Shown here: positions 50,764-59,892 of the stretch, one piece after another
How the letters are laid out: each line of letters begins with the position of its first letter
How positions within the stretch are numbered: position 1 is the stretch's first letter
Origin: Devosia aurantiaca
Lineage (GTDB): Bacteria; Pseudomonadota; Alphaproteobacteria; Rhizobiales; Devosiaceae
Length of the DNA: 64,000 nt
Assembly (NCBI RefSeq): GCF_011058215.1
Contig: NZ_JAALFG010000004.1
Span: forward strand, 124,001-188,000
Direction of reading: 5' to 3'
The notes under the pieces: generated by a model
The model's input: the letters and a program-made list of their open reading frames with translations, nothing else
What the model was told of the DNA's origin: nothing
The model's database searches: none
Program-made: the position numbers and the translations under genes

Positions 50764-51891
50764 ATGGCCCACAAGATCCTCACCACCCATGTCGGCTCGT
50801 TGCCGCGTTCCAAGCAGGTGACGGACCTTGTGTTCGCGCGCGAAGCCGGCGTCCCCATCGATGAGGCCGGCTTCAACACCATTATCGGGGCGGCGGTCGA
50901 CGACATCGTCGCCAAGCAGAAGGCGGCAGGCATCGACCTGCCGTCCGATGGCGAAATGAGCAAGATTTCCTACGCCACCTATATCAAGGACCGGCTTACC
51001 GGCTTTGATGGCGACAGCTCGCGCCAGCCGCCGGCCGACCTCGAAATGTTCCCCAATTTCCTCAAGCGCCAGGCCAGTACCGGTGGCACGCCGACCTATC
51101 GCCGGCCCAAATGCGTCGGCGAAATTACGGTCAAAAGCCTCGAGCCGCTGCGTGAGGATGTCGAGGCCTTCGGCGGTGCACTTAAGCGCAACGGCTATGC
51201 CAAGGGCTTCATGAACTCGGCGACGCCCGGCGTTATCGCGCTGTTCCAGCCCAACGAATTCTATTCGACGCAGGACGAATATCTTGAAGCCGTCGCCGAA
51301 GGCATGCGGGTTGAATACGAGGGCATCGTCGAAGCCGGCTTCATTCTGCAGCTCGATGCACCCGATCTCGGCCTCGGCCGGCACATGATGTACAAGGATC
51401 TCGATGACGACGGTTTCCTCCAGGCGGCAGGCCGCCACATCGAGGTGATGAATCACGCGCTGCGCAATATCGACGGCAAAGACGTGCGCATGCATGTGTG
51501 CTGGGGCAATTACGAAGGCCCCCACGTCTGCGACATCGCGCTCAAGAAGATCCTGCCGGGCCTGCTCAAAGCCAAGCCGCGGGCGTTGCTGTTCGAAGGC
51601 GCCAATCCGCGGCACGCGCATGAGTGGATCGACTGGAAGAATGTCGATTTGCCCGATGATTATGTGCTGATCCCGGGCGTCATCGACTCGACCTCCAACT
51701 TTGTCGAGCATCCCGAACTGATCGCCCAGCGCCTCAAGAATTTCGTCGACATCGTCGGCGCCGAACGCGTAATTGCCGGCACCGATTGCGGTTTCTCCAC
51801 CTTTGCCGGCTTCGGCGCCGTGGACCCGGACATCGTCTGGGCCAAGTTCAAGGCGCTGAGCGAAGGCGCTGAGATAGCGTCCAGGCACTGA
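50764..51891 (+). CDS. MetE C-terminal-domain-like zinc methyltransferase
   Basis: 375 residues, only the catalytic half of cobalamin-independent methionine synthase. TTHVGSLPR opens the protein and GIDLPSDGEMSK follows. The zinc ligands are all recognisable: His and Cys in MHVCWGNY, Glu in LFEGAN and Cys in GTDCGFSTF. Without the MetE N-terminal domain it cannot be assumed to make methionine. In this catabolic operon it may transfer a methyl or alkyl group from the substrate to a thiol, as in the related epoxyalkane:CoM transferases. Four bases behind the bicupin gene. Confidence 0.85.
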   Translation: MAHKILTTHVGSLPRSKQVTDLVFAREAGVPIDEAGFNTIIGAAVDDIVAKQKAAGIDLPSDGEMSKISYATYIKDRLTGFDGDSSRQPPADLEMFPNFLKRQASTGGTPTYRRPKCVGEITVKSLEPLREDVEAFGGALKRNGYAKGFMNSATPGVIALFQPNEFYSTQDEYLEAVAEGMRVEYEGIVEAGFILQLDAPDLGLGRHMMYKDLDDDGFLQAAGRHIEVMNHALRNIDGKDVRMHVCWGNYEGPHVCDIALKKILPGLLKAKPRALLFEGANPRHAHEWIDWKNVDLPDDYVLIPGVIDSTSNFVEHPELIAQRLKNFVDIVGAERVIAGTDCGFSTFAGFGAVDPDIVWAKFKALSEGAEIASRH

Positions 51892-51908
51892 ACCATCGGC
51901 TCCTGTGT

Positions 51909-52010
51909 ACCCTCGCCCCTATGGGGAGAGGGAAGGGTGAGGGGCCTTCATAACAATCAAGAACCCCTCACCCGGCGCTTCGCGCCGACCTCTCCCCGGA
52001 GGGGCGAGGT
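51909..52010. repeat. Intergenic inverted-repeat element
   Basis: A 102-base palindromic unit between the MetE-like and RraA-like genes. CCTCGCCCC...GGGGAGAGG and GTGAGGGG on the left face CCCCTCAC, CCTCTCCCC and GGGGCGAGG on the right. It resembles dispersed intergenic repeats of Hyphomicrobiales. It may form a transcript hairpin that separates expression of the two genes. Confidence 0.7.
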
Positions 52011-52029
52011 AGAAATCCGAGGAGCAACC

Positions 52030-52731
52030 ATGCCAACCATTTCTCCCGACGTCCTTGCCGCTCTCCGAGCTGCCGACACCCCGACCGTCTGCAACGCGCT
52101 CGAACATGTCATGGGCGGCCGCACGGCCGAGGGGTTCACCAAGACGCCGGTCGTCTGCGCCGATCCCAGCCTGCCGCCGGTTGTCGGTTTTGCCCGCACC
52201 GCCAAGATCCGCGCATCGTCGCCGGCACAAAAGCCCGCGGCGGAAGTGCGGGCTCTGCGCATGAAATATTACGAGTATGTCGCGGAGGGCGAAGGGCCAA
52301 ACGTCGTCGTCATCGAGGACACCGATTTTCCCCACGCTATCGGCGGTTTCTGGGGCGAAATGCAGGTGGCGCAGCACAAGGGTCTGGGCATTGCCGGCAC
52401 GCTGACCAATGGCGTGCTGCGGGATCTCGGCATGCTCGACGAGGGCTATCAGGTGATCGCCGGCTCCGTCGGCCCGAGCCACGCCTTCGTGCATGTGACC
52501 GAACTCGACGTGCCGGTCACGGTCTTCGGCATGAATGTCCGGCCTGGCGATCTGGTCCATGCGGATCGGCATGGTGGCGTCGTCATTCCTGCCGAGCATA
52601 TCGAACGCATGGCCTGGGCCATCGACGTCGTCATGCGCAAGGAAGTGCCCATTCTGACGGCGGCCCGGGCGCCGGGCTTCAATGTTGAGAAGCTGAGGCA
52701 GGCTTGGCTGGATGCGGACAAGATCAGCTGA
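52030..52731 (+). CDS. RraA/HMG-aldolase-like protein
   Basis: 233 residues of the RraA-like fold shared by 4-hydroxy-4-methyl-2-oxoglutarate/4-carboxy-4-hydroxy-2-oxoadipate aldolases, oxaloacetate decarboxylases and the RNase E regulator RraA. The metal-site region GTLTNGVLRDLGML and the VHADRHGGVVIP block are present. In a catabolic regulon an aldolase or decarboxylase producing pyruvate or oxaloacetate is more likely than RNase control. Its ribosome site, GAGGAGC, follows the palindromic repeat. Confidence 0.85.
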   Translation: MPTISPDVLAALRAADTPTVCNALEHVMGGRTAEGFTKTPVVCADPSLPPVVGFARTAKIRASSPAQKPAAEVRALRMKYYEYVAEGEGPNVVVIEDTDFPHAIGGFWGEMQVAQHKGLGIAGTLTNGVLRDLGMLDEGYQVIAGSVGPSHAFVHVTELDVPVTVFGMNVRPGDLVHADRHGGVVIPAEHIERMAWAIDVVMRKEVPILTAARAPGFNVEKLRQAWLDADKIS

Positions 52732-52740
52732 CTAAGTAGA

Positions 52741-52822
52741 CCTCATCCTGAGCTTGTCGAAGGACGAGGTCGTGGCAAGGTTTGTGAAACCGAGCTCGTG
52801 GTTCGACAGGCTCACTATGAGG
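52741..52822. repeat. Intergenic inverted-repeat element (CCTCATCCTGAGC type)
   Basis: CCTCAT and GAGCTTGTCGAA on the left pair with TTCGACAGGCTC and ATGAGG on the right, forming a long imperfect hairpin. The CTTGTCGAAGGACGAG core is a dispersed intergenic repeat seen in several alphaproteobacteria. No gene is inside. Confidence 0.75.
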
Positions 52823-52833
52823 TCTCAATCAAC

Positions 52834-52862
52834 AAAAAGGCCCGCTTTCGCGGGCCTTTTCT
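52834..52862. terminator. Bidirectional terminator between convergent genes
   Basis: AAAAGGCCCGC-TTTC-GCGGGCCTTTT: a strong GC stem with A/T tails on both sides, serving the RraA-like gene on the plus strand and the hisD-like gene 2 on the minus strand. Confidence 0.9.
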
Positions 52863-54161
52863 TTAGTTCGCCTTGGACTGCATGCGGTCCAATCGCAGCT
52901 GGGCTGCCCGGCGGTGGCCCTCGAGCCCTTCGCTGGCCGACTGGCGGGCAGCGGGCGGAGCGACCTGCTCGACACCGCGCTCGTCAAGCCACTGATGCGT
53001 TGCGATCTTGACGTATGCGCCGACCCAGAGGCCGCCGGTATAGGCGCCGGCGCCCATGGTCGGGAGCGTGTGGTTGGTGCCCGAGCATTTGTCGGAATAA
53101 ACGACGCTGGCGAGTTCGCCAATGAATAGCGAGCCGTAGTTGCGCAGCTTCAGCGCAAAGGCTTTGCTGTCGGTGGTGTGGACCTGGAGGTGCTCGGCGG
53201 CGATCAGGTCGGAATAGCCGATCATCGCATCCTCGCTCTCGCAGACGGTGATCTCGCCGTAGTTGATCCAGGCTTCGCGGGCGGTGTTGGCGGTCGAGAG
53301 CGTTTCAAGCTGCTTTTCGACTTCCTTGAGCGTCGCTTCTGCCAGGGCGCGGTCGGTGGTGATGAGACCGACGCGGGTGCGGATATCGTGTTCGGCCTGG
53401 GCGAGGAGGTCGGTCGCGATCATCTCGGCATCGCCCGAAGAGTCGGCAACGACGAAGATTTCGGAAGGACCGGCGAGTTGGTCGATGCCGACCGGACCGA
53501 ACACCTGGCGCTTGGCTTCGTTGACGAAGGCATTGCCGGGGCCGACGATCTTGTTGACGGCCGGAACGCTTTCGGTGCCATAGGCCATGGCGGCGATGGC
53601 CTGAGCCCCGCCGATGCGGAAGATGCGGTCGGCGCCGGAAAGGGCGCAGCCGGCGATCATTGCCTTGTGGGCATTGGGCGGCAGGCAGGCGATGACTTCA
53701 TCGACGCCGGCAACCTTGGCGGGGACGATCGTCATGATCGGCGCAGATAGGAGCGGATAGCGGCCACCGGGAACATAGCAGCCGACGCGCTGGATCGGGA
53801 TCACGCGGTGACCCATATGGACGCCGGGCAGGGTCTCGACCTCGAGCGGCAGGATAGTGGCCAGCTGTGCCTCGGCAAACTTGCGCACGTTAGCGATGGC
53901 GAACTCGGTGTCCTTGCGGGTCTGCGGATCAAGCTCGTCCAGCGCCGCCTGACGTTCTTCGGCGGTGACTTCGAAAACCTCGATATCCGACTTGTCGAAC
54001 TTGGCCGAGTATTCCCGAACGGCCGCATCGCCATTGGCGCGCACGTTCTTGATGATCTCGCTGACCAGCGTTTCCACCGGAGCGTTGTCGCCGACGGAAG
54101 AACGCTCCGGCGCCTTCACATATTCGACGCCTGGGAACGGTGAAACGGCACTCTGTGTCAT
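52863..54161 (-). CDS. Histidinol-dehydrogenase-like NAD enzyme 2
   Basis: 432 residues, intact, from ATG 54161 with GGAGCAG upstream. HisD-family marks include [59 protein letters not shown] and [11 protein letters not shown], so the zinc ligands and catalytic Glu/His pair are kept. It differs widely from paralogue 1 (for example [11 protein letters not shown] versus [11 protein letters not shown]), so the two are not a recent duplication. A LacI operator lies 89 bases upstream. Which, if either, contributes to histidine synthesis cannot be told, but context favours a catabolic alcohol dehydrogenase. Confidence 0.88.
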   Translation of the reverse strand: MTQSAVSPFPGVEYVKAPERSSVGDNAPVETLVSEIIKNVRANGDAAVREYSAKFDKSDIEVFEVTAEERQAALDELDPQTRKDTEFAIANVRKFAEAQLATILPLEVETLPGVHMGHRVIPIQRVGCYVPGGRYPLLSAPIMTIVPAKVAGVDEVIACLPPNAHKAMIAGCALSGADRIFRIGGAQAIAAMAYGTESVPAVNKIVGPGNAFVNEAKRQVFGPVGIDQLAGPSEIFVVADSSGDAEMIATDLLAQAEHDIRTRVGLITTDRALAEATLKEVEKQLETLSTANTAREAWINYGEITVCESEDAMIGYSDLIAAEHLQVHTTDSKAFALKLRNYGSLFIGELASVVYSDKCSGTNHTLPTMGAGAYTGGLWVGAYVKIATHQWLDERGVEQVAPPAARQSASEGLEGHRRAAQLRLDRMQSKAN

Positions 54162-54249
54162 CAAAATCTGCTCCGAAAATAGCGTTTGGAAGCGCCTCGG
54201 CTAACTGAGGGTCAGCCTTTCGCCCATCCAAACCGGTGTCGAATTGATC

Positions 54250-54265
54250 TTGCATACGTATTCAA
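54250..54265. promoter_or_regulatory. LacI-family operator in divergent spacer
   Basis: TTGCATACGTATTCAA, one change from the perfect palindrome at 46424. It lies between the minus-strand hisD-like gene 2 and the plus-strand hydrolase gene, so it may control both. Confidence 0.75.
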
Positions 54266-54375
54266 TATTTGCCAGAGTTTTTTCCAGTTGAGGACGGTTC
54301 GATGGTGGTCGGGCCGGCCGGAGGAACCATGCTTTATCCCGATCCCGGTCTGTTGATCGGCACCGAGTTCGCCGC

Positions 54376-56298
54376 GTGAACCAGTCCGCTCCCATCAAGG
54401 CTCATGGTGCGGCCGACGAGCAGCTGCCGCTGCTCTTGCTGCCCGGCACCGCCTGTGACGGCCGGCTGTTTGAGCCGATGCTGGAGCATCTCAATGTGCC
54501 GGTGACGATCGTTGGCGACCTCAACGGCGCATCCACCGCCAAGGAGATGGCCGCCAAGCTGCTCGAGCGGGCGCCCGAGCGGTTTTCGCTGCTAGGCTTT
54601 TCGCTGGGCGGCATCGTGGCGCTCGAGATGGCGGCGCAGGCAACGCAGCGCGTTGCGCGGCTGGCACTGGTCGACACGACGGCCCGGCCAGTTCCCGCAA
54701 ACGACATCGACCGGCGGCGCGTGGAAGTTGTCAATGCGGCCGAAACCGGCATGGCCGATTATGTGCGCGGCGGGTGGGACCGTTCGGTTGCGCCCGACAA
54801 TGTCGGCAACACCCAATTGCTGCAAACCGTCATCGCCATGGCCGAAGACCTCGGCGCCGAGCGTCTCGGGCCGCAGGTCGAGATCGGCATCAGCCGCGCC
54901 GACAGCCGGAAGCGGCTGCGCAAGATCGCCGTGCCGACGCTGGTTCTGGCGGGCGAGCACGAGCAGGTCTGCACGCTCGAGGCGCATCGCGAGATTGCCG
55001 ACGCCATCACCGGCGCACAATTTTACACCATTCCGCAAGCAGGACATTTCGCCCCGCTTGAAAATCCGGCCGCGGTGGCGCGTCATGTGCGCGACTGGCT
55101 GGATTGGACCACGATCAACGACATGCCGGCCAAGGCGGCCCAAGGAGCAGTGATGAGCGACGTTACCAGCAACCCCAAGATCAAGGGCAGTTCGGAGGTG
55201 GCGCTGGAAGAAAGCGTGCTGCAGGTCGAGCGCCGCGATTATCGCGATATCGCCCCGGACGATCGCCCGCGTTCCCAGTCGCTGGATGGGTTCGACGACA
55301 TCTATACCGACATCGTCGACTACATCATCCGCTGCACCCACAAAATCTGGGACGAGCGCGACATTGGGCTGATCTACACCCACTACACGCATAACTGCGT
55401 GCTTTATGGCACCACCGGCACGATCTACAATCGCGAAGACGTCGTCCGCGACACCATCCAGCGCCTGGTCTCCTTCCCGGAACGCCGTGGCATGGGCACG
55501 CAGGTGATCTGGAACGGCAACGACAAGGACGGCTTCTATACCAGCCACCTCGTTACCGGTTCGGGCCGCCACACCCAGTATGGCCACCTCGGCCAGCCGA
55601 CCTTCAAGCCCTTCGTCTCGCGCACGATCGCGGACTGCATGATCCACCGCAACATGATCTACCGCGAATGGGTCGTGGCCGATCAGATGGCGATCATCAA
55701 GCAGTTGGGTCTCGACCCCAACCACTTCGCGGCGCGCACGGCCAAGTCCAAGTTCGACGCTGGCCTCACCTCGCTCGACATCGGTGAAAACCGCCGCTTC
55801 CTAGGCCAGACCCGCCCCAATGAAAAGGCCGACACGTCGCTGGCGCACAATGACATCGAAGCCCAGACCATCGAAATGCTGCACGAGGTCTTCACCAAGC
55901 GCATGTTCGGCCGCATCGCCCAGGATTACGCGCCCAATGCGCAGTATCATGGTCCGCTGATGAAGGAGCTCTACGGCCAGGCCGCCATCATTCACCAGCA
56001 TCTGGGCCTGATCGGCTCGCTGCCGGACGCGTCCTATGAAGTCCAGCATGTCGCCTCCAACCCCTGCGAAGAAGGCGGCACCAAGGTCGCCGTGCGCTGG
56101 CTGATGGAGGGCCACCACCTCGGCTACGGCATCCTCAACGAATTGGGCGACCCCACCGGCAAGCGCGTCCAGGTCATGGGCATGAGCCACTACCACTGGA
56201 AGGACGGCAAGATCGTCGACGAATGGAACGTCTACGACGAGCTTTCCATGCTGGTCCAGGTCAAGCTCGGCCAGCTGGCAGAAGCTGGCCAGGCTTAA
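54376..56298 (+). CDS. Alpha/beta-hydrolase joined in frame to a double SnoaL/NTF2-like protein
   Basis: One continuous 640-codon frame. Residues about 10-250 are an alpha/beta-hydrolase: LLLLPGTACDGRLFEPM, nucleophile elbow GFSLGG, acid region VLAGEHEQVCTLE and the QAGHFAPLEN histidine. Residues 260-640 hold two SnoaL-like cone domains (DIGLIYTHYTHNCVLYGTTG; RIAQDYAPNAQYHGP; HYHWKDGKIVDEWNVYDE). A ribosome site CAAGGAG and ATG at 55153 sit at the join, and an alternative frame ends there as TGATG. The fusion may therefore be produced by a one-base error. The GTG start at 54376 has only a weak ribosome site. The roles are probably hydrolysis and cyclisation/isomerisation in the LacI regulon. 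Confidence 0.8.
   Translation: MNQSAPIKAHGAADEQLPLLLLPGTACDGRLFEPMLEHLNVPVTIVGDLNGASTAKEMAAKLLERAPERFSLLGFSLGGIVALEMAAQATQRVARLALVDTTARPVPANDIDRRRVEVVNAAETGMADYVRGGWDRSVAPDNVGNTQLLQTVIAMAEDLGAERLGPQVEIGISRADSRKRLRKIAVPTLVLAGEHEQVCTLEAHREIADAITGAQFYTIPQAGHFAPLENPAAVARHVRDWLDWTTINDMPAKAAQGAVMSDVTSNPKIKGSSEVALEESVLQVERRDYRDIAPDDRPRSQSLDGFDDIYTDIVDYIIRCTHKIWDERDIGLIYTHYTHNCVLYGTTGTIYNREDVVRDTIQRLVSFPERRGMGTQVIWNGNDKDGFYTSHLVTGSGRHTQYGHLGQPTFKPFVSRTIADCMIHRNMIYREWVVADQMAIIKQLGLDPNHFAARTAKSKFDAGLTSLDIGENRRFLGQTRPNEKADTSLAHNDIEAQTIEMLHEVFTKRMFGRIAQDYAPNAQYHGPLMKELYGQAAIIHQHLGLIGSLPDASYEVQHVASNPCEEGGTKVAVRWLMEGHHLGYGILNELGDPTGKRVQVMGMSHYHWKDGKIVDEWNVYDELSMLVQVKLGQLAEAGQA
55143..55155 (+). promoter_or_regulatory. 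Internal ribosome site and start of the SnoaL-like part
   Basis: AGGAGCAGTGATG: GGAG lies about six bases before the ATG at 55153, which starts MSDVTSNPKIKG. This suggests that the 381-residue SnoaL-like protein is normally translated separately, overlapping the hydrolase stop as TGATG. Confidence 0.6.
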
Positions 56299-56302
56299 CT
56301 AG

Positions 56303-56329
56303 AAAGGCGGGCTTCGGCCCGCTTTTTTG
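56303..56329 (+). terminator. Rho-independent terminator after hydrolase/SnoaL gene
   Basis: Stem GCGGGC / GCCCGC with a TTCG tetraloop and a run of T, directly after the stop. Ends the LacI-controlled region. Confidence 0.9.
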
Positions 56330-56545
56330 TTTCGGGAGAGGGCGACGAACGTGACACTTTTCCGCTCACCACGCTTGAAAAGCGGCAGGTATTCGCCGGG
56401 CTAGCCTAGTAATTCGGCCAACATTTTTAAGCATGTCTGCAAGCAGTCTCTGCGGAGCGTCGCTCGCTGTCGATCCGTAACGATCCTGTAAGGTAGTCTC
56501 CCTACCACTGCCGTGGTCCGATGGCCGAAGTGGCAAGGTGCTTAC

Positions 56546-58971
56546 GTGATCGACTTTTTCCTGCATGGCCATGATCTGCCGCTGGTGATGCTGGCGGCGG
56601 TCGTTTGCCTGGTCTCGTCCTATGCCTGCATCAGCCTGATGCGCCATGCGAAGCGCGCGACGGGCAAGATGCAGCTCGTCTGGGACCTCATCTCCGCCCT
56701 CTCCGTAGGCGTGGGCATCTGGGCCACGCACTTTGTTGCCGTGCTCGCTTTCCAGCCTGGTTTTCACTTCGGCTTCGATATGGGGCTGACGACGCTGTCG
56801 CTGGCGATTTCCGTTCTGGTTTGCGGCGGCGGTATCGCCATTGCCGTCCATGGCACCAATCGCTTCGATCGGGTCCTTGGCGGCGCCACCATCGGCGTCG
56901 GCATTTCGGTAATGCATTATACCGGCATGGCCGCCCTGATGATGCAGGGCGAAATCGTCTGGCAGTCGGGCGTCGTGACCCTTTCGATCATTGCCGGCAT
57001 CGTCCTTGCGAGCGCGGCTGTTGCCGTCGGTTTTGATGGCAATCGCCGGTGCAGCCTTGCCGGCGCCGGTCTTTTGACAGCAGCCATTTGCGCCATGCAT
57101 TTCACCGCCATGGCCGCGGCGGATTTTTCGGCGTGCATGGCCCTGGCCGGTGCTGGCGAGATGAATGCTGGGCTCCTGTCCCTGGTGATCGCCCTCACCT
57201 CGCTGATGGTTCTGGCCGCAGCTTTCGGCAGTCTGCTGCTGGATGAAGTCGATCGGCGCCACACCATGCGCGAGGCGGTGCGCCAGGCCGCCGACGCGCA
57301 ACGGCTGGCAGAGGTCAACGATCGGCTCAACCTTGCGCTGACTCATATGGGGCAGGGGCTTGCCCTGTTCGATGGCAATGGCACCCTGTTGCTGCACAAC
57401 ACGCGGCTGCTCGAGCTGCTGGACCTGCCCAAGTCCATCAATGCTGTCGGCGAGACGCTTCCCGCGCTTTTGCGCCGCTCGCTCGAAACGCGCGCGGCAT
57501 GGATGCTGAGACCGCTTGGACCAAGGCGCAAGAGATCAGCGCGAGCTATGCCGCCATGTCGGAGCAGGGCGGTGGTGACATCGTCCAGCAATTGTCCGAT
57601 GGCCGCGCCTATCGGGTGCGCAACAACAAGGCCGGTCGCGGCGCCTTCATCGCAACGGTCGAAGATATTTCGGAAAGCCGCCGGGATGCCGCGGCCATCG
57701 CCCACATGGCCCACCATGATGCGCTGACCGGCCTGCCCAATCGTGCCCGTTTCGATCTTGCGCTCGACAATGCGCTCGAGGCGGCGCTTGCCAGCGGCGA
57801 AAAGCTCGCGGTCGTCGCCATCGACCTCGATCGCTTCAAGGACATCAATGACAGTTTCGGCCACGCGGCTGGCGACCAGGTGCTTCGCGGCCTGGCCGAC
57901 CGCATCAATGGCACGCTCAAGGATGGCGAACTGGTCGCGCGCCTGGGTGGCGACGAATTTGCAGCGGTCAAGCCGTTCACCACCATGGCGTCTCTGCGCG
58001 ACTTCCTCGACCGTCTTGAACAGGCAGTGAATGGCCGTATTACGTTCGGCGACAGCATGCTGCTTGTTGGCGGCAGCGTCGGCGTGGCCATCTTCCCCGA
58101 GGATGGACGCGACCGTTCCAAGCTCCTCAACAATGCAGACCTGGCGCTCTATCGAGCCAAGGCCGAGATCGACCAGCGCATCTGCTACTATGAGCAGGGC
58201 ATGGATGAAGCGGCGCGCGAACGCCGTGCCGTGGCCAAGGATCTTTGGACGGCATTGGAGACGGGTGGCTTTCACCTTGCCTACCAGGTGCAGAAATCCG
58301 TCACCACCGGCGAAACAACGGGCTACGAGGTGCTCCTGCGCTGGAACCGGCCGGGCCACGGCGCCATGTCGCCCGCTGACTTCATCCCCATTGCCGAAGA
58401 ATGCGGCGCCATCAGCGCGATCGGCGCCTGGGTGCTGTCGACCGCCTGCCACGAGGCGGCCTCCTGGCCCGAGCCCCACAAGATCGCCGTCAACGTCTCC
58501 GGCCTGCAACTCGCCCAGCTCGAACTCGTCGACATGGTCAAGCACGTGCTCGACCAGACCGGGCTTGCGCCGGAAAGATTGGAACTGGAAGTCACCGAGA
58601 CCGCCATAATCGCCGACCGCAAGCGGGCACTGGTCGTGTTGAACGACATCAAGGCGCTTGGCGTCTCCATCGCCATCGACGATTTTGGCACCGGCTATTC
58701 GTCGCTCGACACGCTGCGCTCGTTCCCCTTCGACAAGATCAAGCTCGATCGCTCCTTCATGCCAGAGGTCGAGCACGACGAGCAGGCCAAGGCCATCATT
58801 CGAGCGATCCTCGCCTTGGGCAAAAGCCTCTCGGTTCCCGTCCTGGCCGAAGGGGTCGAGACCCCGGCGCAGCTCGACGTGCTTCGGGCAGAAGGCTGCA
58901 CGGAGGCGCAGGGCTTCCTGCTTGGCCGCCCCGGATCGATCGACTGGAGCGCGCTTAAGCTTTCAGCCTAG
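56546..58971 (+). CDS. MHYT-GGDEF-EAL membrane signalling protein (frameshifted)
   Basis: About 808 residues after repair. An N-terminal MHYT sensor of several membrane segments has the three motifs THFVAV, MHYTGM and MHFTAM, which in this family bind metal and may sense gas. A PAS-like linker follows (MGQGLALFDGNGTLLLHN), then GGDEF with intact ARLGGDEFAAV but no RxxD inhibitory site, then EAL with EVLLR, NVSGLQL, EVTET, DDFGTGYSSL and EGVET. Both cyclase and phosphodiesterase sites look functional. One G is missing at 57496-57497; repair joins LETRAG to MDAETAWTKAQ. GTG 56546 after AAGGTG is preferred to GTG 56513. Role: c-di-GMP turnover. Confidence 0.9.
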
Positions 58972-59853
58972 TTCGGCCAGCGCCGGTCGCAGCATGCCAT
59001 TATGCGTCGTCAGCAGTGTTTCCGCCTGCTGCGGCGAAGCGCCGGCGGCAATGAGGATTGCGGGCTTGACCGCACCGTGACTGGCTTCGAGAGCCTGGAT
59101 GGCTCTTGTCTCGTCCACTCCGGCAGCGGCCATGACGATCCCGCGGGCGCGGCCGCGAAGCTTTTCGTTGTCGGCGATGACGTTGACCATCATGCCGTCA
59201 TGCACATGGCCCAGCTCCATCGCCATCAGCGTCGAGAGCATGTTGAGAGCGATCTTTTGCGCAGTGCCCGCGCCCATGCGTGTCGAGCCAGCGATGACTT
59301 CCGGTGGCGTCGGCAGGCAGATCGAGACATCGACATGATCGAAAAGGGCGGCGCCGGCATTGTTGGCCAGCCCGACTGTCCTTGCTCCGGCTGATCGCGC
59401 AGTCTGTGCGGCTGCGATCGGGTAGGGCGTGTGGCCGCTCGCGGTCAGCGAGATGAGGCAATCCTTCGAACTGGGCTGGATTGTCGTGACAGCAGCGATC
59501 GCCGCGTCCGCATCGTCCTCCGGGCCACCGCGAATATCCTGCAGCGCATCCATGCCGCCAGCGAGCAAGACGACGACCTGCTGGCGATCGATGCCATACG
59601 TGCCGGGAAGTTCGAGGGCGTCCGCAAGCGCCATCAATCCGGAACTACCGGCAGCGGCGTAGATCAGCCGGCCGCCGTCCCGAATGGTCTGGGCGGCAGC
59701 CTTTGCGCCGCGTGCTATGTCGGGGATCGCCGATTGCACGGCTTCCGCCGCGGCACTTTGGCCGGCTGCAAGCAGTTGCAAGACCTCTTCGCCGGGGCGC
59801 AAGTCGAGCCCACGGGCATCGGTGTGCAACTGTTCGGTCTGCCTGCTGGTCAT
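58963..59853 (-). CDS. MurQ-like SIS-domain etherase paralogue
   Basis: 296 residues. The MurQ-type SIS core reads YAAAGSSGLMALADALELPGTYG (quoted in part). Both glutamates used by MurQ appear conserved (ALELPGTYG and GGPEDD), and SLTASGHTPYPIAA and GSTRMGAGTAQKIALN follow. ATG at 59853 has GGAGG five bases upstream. It differs strongly from the murQ at 20095. Divergent from a GntR-SIS-nagA operon. Probably cleaves MurNAc-6-P or a related sugar-phosphate ether. The gene overlaps the convergent MHYT gene by nine bases. Confidence 0.87.
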   Translation of the reverse strand: MTSRQTEQLHTDARGLDLRPGEEVLQLLAAGQSAAAEAVQSAIPDIARGAKAAAQTIRDGGRLIYAAAGSSGLMALADALELPGTYGIDRQQVVVLLAGGMDALQDIRGGPEDDADAAIAAVTTIQPSSKDCLISLTASGHTPYPIAAAQTARSAGARTVGLANNAGAALFDHVDVSICLPTPPEVIAGSTRMGAGTAQKIALNMLSTLMAMELGHVHDGMMVNVIADNEKLRGRARGIVMAAAGVDETRAIQALEASHGAVKPAILIAAGASPQQAETLLTTHNGMLRPALAELG

Positions 59854-59876
59854 GGTGCCTCCGTGACCAGCGATAA

Positions 59877-59892
59877 TGCCAAAAAAATACCA
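59877..59892. promoter_or_regulatory. Candidate GntR/UTRA operator upstream of murQ-like gene
   Basis: TGCCAAAAAAATACCA; on the minus strand it reads TGGTATTTTTTTGGCA towards the murQ-like gene. It matches TGGTATTTTATTGGTA at 59999 in 14 of 16 positions and the same orientation relative to the downstream gene. Confidence 0.55.

Noticed and set aside
49768-51888. A 706-codon open frame on the minus strand opposite the bicupin and MetE-like genes
   Set aside because: It mirrors two genes with clear families and conserved motifs. Long antisense frames are expected in GC-rich DNA with strong third-base GC bias.
57343-58776. A 477-codon minus-strand frame opposite the GGDEF-EAL domains
   Set aside because: Covers strictly conserved GGDEF and EAL motifs of the plus strand and shows no domain of its own.
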